Below are positions 18,528-28,702 of a stretch of 64,000 nucleotides of DNA, piece after piece; position 1 is the stretch's first letter; the number at the start of each line of letters is the position of its first letter. Both the position numbers and the translations under genes were made by a program. The stretch comes from Gracilaria domingensis (lineage: Eukaryota; Rhodophyta; Florideophyceae; Gracilariales; Gracilariaceae): contig VCMS01000012.1 of the NCBI GenBank assembly GCA_022539475.1, forward strand, positions 434,001-498,000, written 5' to 3'. Under the pieces are notes generated by a model. It ran no database searches. It was not told the origin of the DNA and was given only the letters and a program-made list of their open reading frames with translations.

Positions 18528-19442
18528 TCAGTCGCTTTCAAGAGCAACGACATCAGATGTATCCATACGACAGAATTCTTCTACAATATTTAGTAATCTT
18601 TCGTCCCATTCTTTGCCGTGCGGCTTCAATAAAACTTGTCGCCCACGCTCTTCATGAGATCCACGCGGATCATCTGTTCCAAAACCCCAAGGATCGTCTT
18701 CTGCGGGTTTCGTACCGGGTTCTTCTTTCACGTATGACATGTGCACCTCAAGTCTGGTGACAGGTGTGATGGACTTCAGGCGATCGGGCCATTCGATCAG
18801 GCATGCAGTTTGATCGAATGCCCTCTTGAAATCCACGATTGGTCGTTGCGACGCGTCATTCAAGCGCCATAAATCCATATGTAATATTTCTGGAATTCCG
18901 GGATGTCCTTTAGGCGTTGCATAGCTGTTGAGTAGCAAATATGTTGGAGATGTAACTGCTACCCTTTGGTCGAAATGTGCGGAGTGTATGTAGCCTCGCG
19001 CTAAGGCTGTCTTCCCTACCCCCAGATCACCAAATAGAAGGATAACATCGCCCACTCTGCAATCTTGACCAAGCAATCGCCCAAGCTTGTACGTGTGACT
19101 CTCCGTTGGCAGCAATAACCTGTCTTCGGAAAGCGACGCACAGATCTGACCTGCTGGTGCACTCGTCGTGATATCCGAGTGGTGGCGTTCCCTTTTCGAA
19201 GCACATATTCGTGTTGAGGGAAGATACCCAGATTTTCGTTGACCAAGAGCTTCCTTCGTGAATCGCGGGAACAAAGAATGAGAGAACCTTGTAGAAAATA
19301 GCCGAGCGTACGAACAAGGCCTGTGAGTGCTGCTATGTGTAACTGCAGATTTAACATGAGGAATCCTCATCATGTAGTAATTCGTGGTAACTGCGGAATT
19401 CACTCTCGAACAAGTATTCCAAGCCAGGTGCTCTGCAAACAT
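18528..19442 (-). CDS. tsaE: TsaE-like tRNA threonylcarbamoyladenosine biosynthesis ATPase, organelle type
   Basis: 304 residues from a true ATG (19440-19442); M24/M25 are alternative starts. The TsaE (YjeE) core lies at about 115-240. The P-loop GDLGVGKT is at 138-145, SPTYLL at 165-170, HMDLWRL at 188-194 and IEWPD at 216-220. TsaE is the ATPase that drives bacterial-type t6A formation on ANN-decoding tRNAs together with TsaB/TsaD. The eukaryotic cytosol uses KEOPS instead, so a nuclear TsaE is expected to serve plastid or mitochondria. The ~100-residue N-terminal extension, rich in S, R, T and H and poor in acids at first, fits a targeting peptide. The C-terminal ~60 residues are extra. 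Bacterial TsaE is about 150-160 residues. Confidence 0.85.
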   Translation of the reverse strand: MFAEHLAWNTCSRVNSAVTTNYYMMRIPHVKSAVTHSSTHRPCSYARLFSTRFSHSLFPRFTKEALGQRKSGYLPSTRICASKRERHHSDITTSAPAGQICASLSEDRLLLPTESHTYKLGRLLGQDCRVGDVILLFGDLGVGKTALARGYIHSAHFDQRVAVTSPTYLLLNSYATPKGHPGIPEILHMDLWRLNDASQRPIVDFKRAFDQTACLIEWPDRLKSITPVTRLEVHMSYVKEEPGTKPAEDDPWGFGTDDPRGSHEERGRQVLLKPHGKEWDERLLNIVEEFCRMDTSDVVALESD

Positions 19443-20103
19443 TGGAGGTATTATCTTCAGGTGTTCCCTGTTGCAACCGGAAGTGAAGAAGCGTACCAGA
19501 ATCTCTCACATCTGTACGGCGAGCCAACGTCAAGACCAAAGGAAGCTGCTCTCTGCACGCGGGCCTCTTCTGGCATAAGGATACATGACATGAACTTCAA
19601 CTAGCTCCTCGACCCCCTGGCTTGAGAACGAATGAATGGGAGTCGAACGAAACAGGAGTCGGATCGCATTGGCCCTGTCTTAACAAGCGAATCGGCCCAT
19701 CTGGCTGTCACAAGCACCTCAGGAAGGGCTCCCAAATAGCAAAGATTTTGGGAAAAGTTAAAAGAAATAGAATTACTCGTTGGATAATCAAATCAAACTT
19801 GACCACGAGAACCGATGGTGACACATGTTAACGAAGAGTTACATAGTCGAGTTTTGGAATCGTGCTCCCACAGATACCCTTGAATGCTGCTTGGTACGGT
19901 AGCGTCAGACCAAGTCATTTCCTCCTCGAGCTCAAAACACTCTTGAGCATGGGCATGTAGCCCATGCTTCGAAGCGTTCATCTGACACTTTTCTCCTCTC
20001 TTCTGCGTTACCTTGGAACCCACTCCGATATTCAGTCACACAGCGAGGCGCGGTTCCGGCACGTTTTCGGAACCTGTTGTCGCCCGTCGCACATCAGTTT
20101 GCC
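19443..20103. other. Divergent intergenic region with a transposon-end footprint
   Basis: 661 bp between two divergent gene starts. Bases 19671-19689 match exactly the outermost 19 bases of the Harbinger-like TIR found at 28259. No partner end is seen nearby. The rest shows no gene. Confidence 0.5.
19671..19689 (+). repeat. Orphan 19-bp copy of Harbinger TIR end
   Basis: GGCCCTGTCTTAACAAGCG is identical to TIR positions 1-19 of the element at 28259-36801 and then diverges. It could be the end of a deleted relative, a MITE end, or an excision footprint. Confidence 0.6.
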
Positions 20104-23100
20104 ATGACTGAGAAGACCACTCCTGCTGCTCTCAACTTTTTGTGCGCAACCACAGACCTCACTCCAGAAGATTGCAAACCACTGAAGTTCTCGGAAACTC
20201 GAAGTAGACCTCGCTCTAGACCCGTGCAGCGCACCGTTTTTCACATCGGTTCGGAATGGGACTCGGCTGCCACGGAGGCGGTTTTGAATGCTTTCCATCT
20301 ATCCATGCCAGCCGAGATAGGTCGAAATTCACCTGCGGAGCAGAGTCTCAAGTTTTCAAGAGCGTCCGGCTCAGTCGAAGTGGATGCTGAAATGGCTGAT
20401 ATCTTCGCAGAGCCGACGTCAAATTCCTGTCCAGATAGAGCTGCTCTGCATAAGAGCACTACGCTTCCCCTCGTGCAATGCTGCATCTGTCATCGCCCAG
20501 TCTTGTTCACCAGAGCAGTTTCTCACATGAAGACTTGCCGCACTGCTAATGATGCATCTGGATTTGCTCAAGACCTCGTACCGCCAACTCCTACTGCCGT
20601 TAACGACGATGAGAAGAAAAGCCTTATCTGCGCTCCATATTCAGATTCGAAGCAAGAAGCAAAGGCGAAAGACGGTAGCCAGTCGTCGGCAACACCATCT
20701 GCCCGAGGTTCTACAAACCATCGTGAGAAAGAGTCCGTGCGAGCGTCACCAAAACTGCGAAAAGCATCCTTCCCAAGGGAAGAAGATGACTGGGAGACTT
20801 CCCTCACTCCTATTGTGGAAACCACGTTAAGAAGCAGCACATATCGAAGGCGTCGAGTACTTCTTCCTCACACAACAGATACCCCGAGAAAGCGTCTGCA
20901 ATCAGACAAGAAAGCGATTTCCGCTGCTAGTATTGCTGGGCTTCACCCGTCTCCAAATTCTAGGCAGTGTGTTGGCATAGCGTCGAAACCTACAGATCCG
21001 CTTCGTGACGTAGCACGAAAATGGTCTTCACGCACTCCATGGGCTAAACTGATGCATATGGCTCTACCTCTTCGAACAAAGCTTACTCCAAAGAAACGGA
21101 AGTTTTCCCGCGCTATGGGGACGGTGTCTTTAGACACGGATGACTCATCCTCTCATGCGACCAATATCAATGGAAACGTGAAGAATAACAAGCAAAACGA
21201 AAGTTTAGATCGGCTTCAATCTGGGGGACATCAACAACCGCCGTCGCTTATTGGGGCGCTGCTTTGGCTTCGAGGGCACGCCACTCGTGAAATATTTGGT
21301 ACGCCTTTGCAACACATGGACGTCCCGTCGTCTATTCATGCGAGAATCTCAACTTTATTTCATAGCCAAACACTGCCGTCCCGAGCCTGCACTTTCGAAA
21401 CGGATCCTCGACCTGTCTCTACGATTAAACTTCCGGCTAGCATCACAAAAAAATCGAAAGCCGCGGCAGTCGGAGTCCCTGCCTCACAAGCACCCTCTGC
21501 TGATAAAAAACAAAGGACCGTCCCCCCGAAACCTGCTTCTGCTCAGGCTAATGGAACAATGCCACCACCGAAGAAGCCAAAGGTTCCAAAGCCACAGCCA
21601 ATACTGAGCAATGGTCACGCCTTCTCAACAATGACCCCGCAACAGGTACAAGCCGCCGCAAGAAACAACGCAAGCCGATCAGGGGCAAGAGCTCAGCCAC
21701 CTTTAAACCCGCAGCATATTACTCCGGAATTGCAACGACATATGATTCAGCAACGCCACATGAGCAAAGTTGCCGCCAAAACCGCTATCAATGGAGCTGT
21801 CGGCTCCGCAGCAATAGCGGCCTCCAATTATGCAAACATGCATCAGCCGTCACAAAGAAGTATGTATCTCAACGCTATGCCAGCGGCAATGGCCGGTATG
21901 CATTCAAGAGCTGGTGGTGCTGGCGGACATCCATCCGCTCACTTACCCACAGCATTGAACGCAAATCCCAATCAAGGAACAAAGGCTACCGGTTCGAGAG
22001 GAAGCAAAGGAAGGGTTCCTGTCGGACACCAAGTTACAGGCGCATCTCCCGGTATGAGAGTAACTGGGGCTGTACCCATACGAAACCAATCACCCAGCCA
22101 AGGAAGTTCGCGAAGCGCTGATCGTTCGTCTCGTATGAGGATTCCAGCAGAAGTTGCAGCGGCCGCGGCTGCGAGGCAATACGATGCAGGACTCCTAGCA
22201 TCCGCGGCACAACAGATACAAAGAGGACATGTGCCACATCCGATGTACAACAATCAGACCCCTACTGATTTTCAACACATGTTGGCACAGATTGCGGGCA
22301 CAAATCATCACGTGCGGGATGATCTACAGGCGTTGGGAAGCAATGTGCACCTAAACGTTGCAAACGATGTCGCTGACCTTGTACGAAGGAATGTGCAGGG
22401 AATGTCCCCGTTAACTGGAGTCAAAACAGGTGGGTCAGTCCAAGGTACTCCACAAGTGCCCCAACTGCGAGATCCATCCCTACTCAAGCCAAACACCACG
22501 CCAAGGATGGCAGTTCAGAAGAATGACCAGAATATAGCTCATCGATCAAAGGAACTGGAGCAACAGCTTCGCCAAGGAACAGGTTTTGTGTTGGACAACG
22601 CTAGTCCAGCTGCGAAACTGGAAGCAGCCCTGAGCGGTTATGGCAAGCGTCCTAATCCACAGCAGATTGGGGTTCCAAACATGTCTCAAGGTCTTTACGA
22701 TGCCGCCCTAGCAGCTGCGGCTTCGCCTCAAATGGGGCCGAATGCAATTGCTATGAAGAACCAAGCATTTCTTCGAATGGCTCCTAATTCCCTAACAACT
22801 GCCGCAACCAACCCTGCAATGTTACAGAACATGAGGGACATGTCTAACCTCACAGGACTTCAACTAGTTATGGGAATGCCAGGACAAGCTCATGGGAACA
22901 ACGTAATGAACTTTATGCCAACAACTACTCCGACTCCCGGATTGCAAAATCCAACACTTAGCAATCCGATGGCTCCTAATGTGACGGGGAAAGTTGTCGG
23001 GCAAGGACAATCTATGAACCTGCTTTCGAGTACCCAGATTCTTCAACAAATGTTCGGAGCTAAGGCTCTAGGGGCGAATCCCGACAATGTTGTGCATCCG

Positions 23101-23268
23101 CAACAGTTTGTAGAAGCAAACACCCAACTCAACAATCTCATGCCTGGAATGCGCCAGGTAGGAGTACCCCCTACTGCTCAAGATGTTCTCCCTGGGGATA
23201 AGGCCTCATTCCTCAACGAAATTGACAAAGTCTTCGAAGGGAAAGATGCTCATGACTCCGGATTCTAG
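20104..23268 (+). CDS. Large Q/N/A/P-rich protein with CX2C-HX3C zinc finger
   Basis: 1,054 residues from the first ATG at 20104; the frame opens at 20077 with TTG. Most of the protein is low complexity: S/T/K-rich up to residue ~450, then P/K/A/Q, then M/N/Q/A-rich to the end. The one compact motif is at 126-145, CCICHRPVLFTRAVSHMKTC, with C126 or C127, C129, H141 and C145 as zinc ligands. Such a CX2C...HX3C finger followed by a long disordered chain recalls Sgf73/ataxin-7 of the SAGA deubiquitinase module, but no second SCA7 domain is evident. A role as a nuclear co-activator or scaffold is only an inference. Divergent from tsaE and convergent with the Clf1 gene. Confidence 0.6.
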   Translation: MTEKTTPAALNFLCATTDLTPEDCKPLKFSETRSRPRSRPVQRTVFHIGSEWDSAATEAVLNAFHLSMPAEIGRNSPAEQSLKFSRASGSVEVDAEMADIFAEPTSNSCPDRAALHKSTTLPLVQCCICHRPVLFTRAVSHMKTCRTANDASGFAQDLVPPTPTAVNDDEKKSLICAPYSDSKQEAKAKDGSQSSATPSARGSTNHREKESVRASPKLRKASFPREEDDWETSLTPIVETTLRSSTYRRRRVLLPHTTDTPRKRLQSDKKAISAASIAGLHPSPNSRQCVGIASKPTDPLRDVARKWSSRTPWAKLMHMALPLRTKLTPKKRKFSRAMGTVSLDTDDSSSHATNINGNVKNNKQNESLDRLQSGGHQQPPSLIGALLWLRGHATREIFGTPLQHMDVPSSIHARISTLFHSQTLPSRACTFETDPRPVSTIKLPASITKKSKAAAVGVPASQAPSADKKQRTVPPKPASAQANGTMPPPKKPKVPKPQPILSNGHAFSTMTPQQVQAAARNNASRSGARAQPPLNPQHITPELQRHMIQQRHMSKVAAKTAINGAVGSAAIAASNYANMHQPSQRSMYLNAMPAAMAGMHSRAGGAGGHPSAHLPTALNANPNQGTKATGSRGSKGRVPVGHQVTGASPGMRVTGAVPIRNQSPSQGSSRSADRSSRMRIPAEVAAAAAARQYDAGLLASAAQQIQRGHVPHPMYNNQTPTDFQHMLAQIAGTNHHVRDDLQALGSNVHLNVANDVADLVRRNVQGMSPLTGVKTGGSVQGTPQVPQLRDPSLLKPNTTPRMAVQKNDQNIAHRSKELEQQLRQGTGFVLDNASPAAKLEAALSGYGKRPNPQQIGVPNMSQGLYDAALAAAASPQMGPNAIAMKNQAFLRMAPNSLTTAATNPAMLQNMRDMSNLTGLQLVMGMPGQAHGNNVMNFMPTTTPTPGLQNPTLSNPMAPNVTGKVVGQGQSMNLLSSTQILQQMFGAKALGANPDNVVHPQQFVEANTQLNNLMPGMRQVGVPPTAQDVLPGDKASFLNEIDKVFEGKDAHDSGF

Positions 23269-24131
23269 CCGTTTTAACGAAAGTGGTAACGTAACATGAC
23301 TAGCAGTCATTTCTGTGGTCGCAACGATATATTTGCAGTTTTGGACTACGGCTGTTGTTGTAATGCCTGGTTTTCGACAAGTTACCGTTTTGCAAGATTC
23401 ACAGAGTTATGCATGTAGTTAAGAATGGTATTGCTTCATAGTCCGGAATCGGATCTTTTGTATTTCTCCGCTCATTCTCATCACCTAATTTTCATGTACA
23501 GAGTATTTGCATTTTACAGAACAATCTAAAGCAACCAACAAAGGTATGTCATACCTGATGCCTCGGTTTGCCTCAGGTAGTCCATGCTGTTGATACAATT
23601 TTCCTACTGTATCTATCTACTGTTAAGGAGTCTAATGTACGAATGTACACCCCTCAGGGAAACTTTCGATTTCGTAGCCGGTACCCTTGTCATCGCATTC
23701 TCAACAGAGCCCCCTGATGGGCCGGCCGTCATTATTTACACGCAGGTATCTGTGAGGTCCTCAATCTTCACTTCTTCAATCTCAAAACTTTGAAGTTGAA
23801 AGTGGTCGTTCCTTCGAAGAGATAACGCCAAAGCACTGTCTCTGTACCCAAATCAAATTGAAACGGAGCGTACACTTCAGAGCGCTTCTAGTGCTTTCAT
23901 ACCTAATGTTCCTCTCGGCCATTGACCCCCTCAGATGACTTGTTCCAAGTTTATCATTTCATGCTAATGTTCCTTCGCAGAGCAGAATTGGTCGCCGCCA
24001 TGGTCTGTATCTGTTTTCGGTCAGACAGAAACACCCGTGATACCAGAGCAATCTAAAAAGACACGCGTAGATATTCCCAGGCCGATTTATCTTCTTGAGA
24101 GACAAATATGTGTACAAATCGCTCTCTCTCT
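23269..24131. other. Convergent 3' intergenic region
   Basis: 863 bp between the stop codons of the Q-rich gene (+) and Clf1 (-). Only short ORFs without features are seen. Confidence 0.5.
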
Positions 24132-26170
24132 TCATCCGTTCTGCTGTTGTTGTTTCCAGCGACGAGCTGCTTCCAGAAGGTTGCCAATGCCACCAATATT
24201 TGTTTCTTCTTCAAGGAAGACAATCTGCCAATATTCTTCATCTCCATCCTCTGTCTTCCGAGTCTTCTTCACTCTTTTTGGAATAGCCTTCTTCGCGAGG
24301 GCAACATTTGCGCTCTTGTCCCCGTTTTCAATAGGCCCATCAGTCTGCTCCATTTCCCACGATAACCATTTATTTGCCATATCGAAAACTTCTTCTCGGA
24401 GTTCCGTGCCGGCCTCTTTCGCAGCGATAGCTTCTTCCCTCAGAGAATCTACACTTCGTTTGAATATTCGTCTAACAGCTTCATCTGCTGCTTGTAAATC
24501 GTTCATCATGTATATGTATGCAATCCAAACGGCTGCATGCGGTTGGGTGTTAACATAACCCTCAAAGCGTCGTATAGCTGAAGTTTCGTCTTCCAACTTT
24601 ACGACATCTGCAAGCTTTTCCCACAACTTCGACGATGATCTTAGTTCATCCACCGAAGTAGCCATTTCAAGGACCAATCTCGCTCTCTCGACTTCTCCGA
24701 GCCTTACTTCCAAGTCTGCCAGTGAAACAAAGGCAGGCTCATGAGTCGGATTCCTTGTCAGCCAGTTTTCATAAATCTTTCGAACGCGGTCGAACTCTCC
24801 AAGGGAACGTTCGAATTCAATGTATGTCTCATACAATATATGCTTGTGAGGAAGTACACCGAGTCCTGTGCCAAAAATCTTGCGAGCTGCTTGCACGTCC
24901 TTGTTCCGTATTTCAGCTTGAGCATAATAGATCCAAAGTTTCCCAAATGAAAACTTGCGATGGCGCTTTGGTATAGAAGCCATGCATCGCTTGTAAATGC
25001 CAATAGCTGATTCCAAATCATTACCAGAAAGCTCCTCCCAAATTGCATAAGAAACCCAGAGATATATGTACTTGCTCCACGATGGCTTGGAAGCAACAGG
25101 GGGTATGTTTGTAACAGCGCGTTCATAATTCTTTCGAATTTGTTCAGCAGATGATGTTAATTCTTCAAGTTGAAGAAGGTCAAACCAAGTGTCATAATCA
25201 GTGGGATTTCCAGCAAGGATAGCCTCGTACGTGCTTCTCGTCTTCTGTAAGTACTATCCAATGCCTCTCGATCCCCATGCTGCTTTTCAAACTTGGTAAA
25301 AGCGCTGTGCAGCTCTGGAGATTCGGATTCCGAAAATTTATTCGTTGCGTATTGGTATATGGTCCTCGCTCTGTGGACCTGTTTGCGACGCTCTTCAAAC
25401 CTTGCAAACGAGAGAAAGAATCCTGGCGTTTGCTGTGAAGGTGATAGTTGCTCAGTGGCGCGCTCGTACACCTGGCGAGCATGAGCCAATTTCTCATGTC
25501 GCTCTTCGAACTTTGCATATTTGATGTAAGAATGCGATGTCGGATGTACTTCCACAAGTGATTCATAAACCTTTCTAGCGTGCTCACTGCGCCCATGACG
25601 GAGCTCGAAGCGGATGAAAGAAAAATATGCAGTCGCTTCGGGTAGCCATTTCATCCAGCGATCGTACACTAGACGGGCTTGACTGAGCTGTCCCAGCATT
25701 TCTTCCATGTGAGCGTATTTGAGCCAGATTTGGTCCACTCGTGGTAGCAACGCCACAGCTCTGTCAAATATGTTTCTTGCATGGTTTATAAAGCGATGAC
25801 GCATTTCCATTTCAGCGTAGTTGAGCCATATCACTGGGTTGCGGTAATCATTATCAATAGCTCTCTCCCAGATAGAACGGGCACGCACAAACTCATTTTG
25901 TTCCTCCTCCCATCTTGCGTAGCGAATCCATAAGGGGGTGTGTGAACGATTGCGAACAATTCGCATCTCATACTGCTTGCGCTCATTTCGTTGGTAGTCG
26001 AGTAGTTCCTCGGCATCGGCGATATGTTGCTTTGGGATGGGAACGGATTGTTCTTTGCGCTCCCATGCTTCGCGTAGAAGCTGTTCTGCGGTAATTTGAA
26101 TTGTAGCCGGAGCCTTGCTCTTTACCCGATTTACATTTTGATTCCTGGCGTGAGATGGAACTTCATCCAT
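24132..26170 (-). CDS. CLF1: Crooked-neck-like splicing factor (CRNKL1/Clf1/Syf3), one frameshift
   Basis: Core NineTeen-complex spliceosome protein made of HAT (half-a-TPR) repeats. It starts at ATG 26168-26170 (MDEVPSHARNQ); the frame upstream is only an extension. The N-terminal part has the family signature around the first repeats (WIRYARWEEEQ, RARSIWERAI, NPVIWLNYAEMEMR). The first frame runs to a stop at 25157, but family-like sequence leaves it between 25253 and 25225 and continues one frame back (YEAILAGNP, then SKYIYLWVSYAIWEEL) without interruption to 24132. No GT-AG intron of realistic size fits the junction, so one base is missing or the ribosome must shift by -1. Joined length is about 679 residues, as in yeast Clf1. 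The C-terminus, EEYWQIVFLEEE followed by WKQQQQ, is typical. A sequencing error is the simplest cause. Confidence 0.9.
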
Positions 26171-28258
26171 GGTCAAGACAAACAAAACTCGTTCTTGCTC
26201 GCGTTCGAACACTTTGCTAGCAACTCAACTGCTTGCAGCTCAGATTCGGACTGTGTGCGACTAGATCACCGATTTTATGGATGAATAGCGTTTTTATTTG
26301 ACAAGTCGAGCGGACCTTTTAATTCTTTCTTAAAAAGAAGGAATTGGTTTGGAAACCTGTGATAATCTAATATTATTCACGGAAATTCTTCTATTTCTTC
26401 TTGAGCATTACGGCACACGCGAAGTCTTGAGTCATGCATTAACGTTTAACTACGGATTCAAAAGCATCCTCGTATAGGAATATTTTTGTAAGGCCAGACT
26501 GCCAGAGGAAAGAAAGCCCTTAAGCGCAAGCCAAACTCTTCTCGACTTCGTATTTCACTGTGTTTCTGGATACAACTGTTTTCTTTGTATTTTGGTAGCT
26601 TATTTCCGCTTAACAATCGAAGTGTGGCTGCCGATGAAGCTGTTCTTTCTAGAAAGCAAAGACCTTCAGGATATTCCTTATCTCAAAAATATCTTGCTAA
26701 GGGTGGACCGGCGTAGGGAAAAACAGTGCAATGTGGCTGGGGTGTTGAAAGCTCCAGCTTGGAACCAACACATACCCAGAGTAACGTACTGTACCGCGTT
26801 ATCCATTCGAAACTTTCTTAGGAAAAGAAAGGCAGCGTGTCTACCAAAAAGCAATCTGTAGAACTATAAGAATCACACGAAAGTACTTGGTTTTAGTTGG
26901 AGAAACCTACGAGGTGTGTGCAGGGGTAATTCAAACCCATGTTATGAATAAAAAATACAATCGTCTGCATTAAAAACCGACTAACGGCTACGTCGCTCAA
27001 GAAGAATTCAGGTCAATCTGTAAAGGCTTCTGTCTTGTAAAAATTTGTGTTCTGTCCTCAAATAGAAGCGTGAAGTCGTCTTGACGCGATGAGTCTCAGC
27101 TAAGGTTCACGAGAGAGGCTATGACATTACTCGATATTTGGCAATAAACTCACTAAAATCGGTCTCGGCCTTCATCACAAAAACTTTCTTCCAAGGAATC
27201 TTTTGGACGTTCTCAGAAGAAAAGACATGTCCAGCTAAGAGAAGTACAAGAATTAAAAAGTCTTCCTCATTTATCTTCTTCTCTGATACGGACATTGCAG
27301 CCTTCCACTGCAAGGTCAAAGTCACTCACGTTCGCCCTAGACACGATCAGAACAAATCAGATGGGACCATCTCGCCGCTGCTGCTCATTTCTTTGCGTTC
27401 TAATGTCGCCTTCTTTCTCTGACGTATGCACACGTATTGCTTTTGCCGCCGTCACAGCCGGAGACTGTTAAGAATAGTCAGTTTTGAAACATTTCTGAAC
27501 TGTCGGAAGAAAAATCACTTCAAGCACTCTGGCACTCTTGTCAATACTTTGAGAGAAGTATGAAGAAAAACTTCTATGCGTAAGTCGAATAATACGTCGG
27601 AACGGTTAAAAACGTCATTCATTTCAAAAGTATTCGACTAAGTAATTGTTTTACCCGTTGGTATCTTCTTTCATTGTTTTTGATGGATAAACTCTCTTAG
27701 TAAAAACCAGGGCAGTATTTATGACTGTCTGTTTTGCCCAATTATGGAGATTGACTGACTACTCTAGCAAAACGGCCAGCCATTAACGTATTATCTTTAG
27801 AGCGTTGTGACTACTCTATTTGGTAATTCTGTGGCTACTGATTACTCATTTTACTATTTTGGTACTGACAAATACGCCTAGTATAAACCTCATTACATTA
27901 CGATGTAAGATATAGATGTTCACTTGCATGTAGTATCACCTTAGATTTATATGGAGCTCCTTTGCTCACATTAATTTACTGGTGTCCACCTACAGCGTCC
28001 TTTCGTTTTGTAGATGAAGGCCAAACGGCCTAATCATCTACCAGTACTGCAGTACCACATGTGCACATCGTGAAAGATGTGACAGGATTCCTAATCATTA
28101 TTTGTATCGTTCAAAAGAAAGAGCAGAGACTAAAGTTCCTGAGAGACATCTACACAAGAGATTCTGCAGTAAAGTTAGATACCTTTGCAGAGTTACCCAA
28201 GGTCTATCGTGGTATAGTGAGATCTCTGTGATCTCTGTAAGACAGCCAGCTGAACTGA
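26171..28258. other. AT-richer intergenic region, 2.1 kb, no clear gene
   Basis: Between Clf1 and the Harbinger-like element. It is noticeably richer in A/T than the genes. A minus-strand ORF at 27119-27325 has protein-like composition but no features. The region could contain old transposon remains; I recognise none. Confidence 0.4.
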
Positions 28259-28301
28259 GGCCCTGTCTTAACAAGCGTTGACGACGCGTTGTCGTTGACG
28301 C
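28259..28301 (+). repeat. Left terminal inverted repeat
   Basis: 43 bp, reverse complement of 36759-36801 except for one base. Preceded by TGA. Confidence 0.88.
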
Positions 28302-28395
28302 TGTTATCTTGAAGTTTTAAAGATATCAGCGCTGTAAGTTGACATGCGGTCCGCCCCATCTCTCCCAGTGGGGTAGAACTCTTCTCGTTTATAAT

Positions 28396-28508
28396 GCACT
28401 GCGTCAGACATACTGTGTCTGACGCAGTGCCTGTATTCCGTAGAACAAACTCCACGGTAAGCACGAAGATCTACTTAATTCTGGTAGATCAAGTTGATCT
28501 TCGTGCTT
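28396..28508. repeat. Two subterminal hairpins of the transposon
   Basis: First: 15-bp perfect arms, 28396-28410 and 28416-28430 (loop TACTG). Second: 13-bp perfect arms, 28459-28471 and 28496-28508. Subterminal palindromes are typical transposase-binding sites; this role is inferred. Confidence 0.7.
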
Positions 28509-28702
28509 TCAACAACGGATGGGAACCTCGATTCATTTGTGCCCCATAATGGCAAATATACGCCATGATCGTTGGGCTAATAGATCAGTTGCAAAGAAAG
28601 ACTTCGCAACACTTTTTACGAGTTGCGTCACGACCTAACCCAAAGTGTGATATTCAACTACAGCATTAACCAAATTCCTTCTTCGTTACCGCAGCAGCCA
28701 TT

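Noticed and set aside
25246-25256. A 10-nt GT...AG 'intron' to explain the Clf1 frame change
   Set aside because: Far too short, and its length does not restore the frame.
27119-27325. Protein-like 68-codon minus-strand ORF
   Set aside because: Composition is plausible, but no start context, family or neighbour supports it; could be a transposon scrap.
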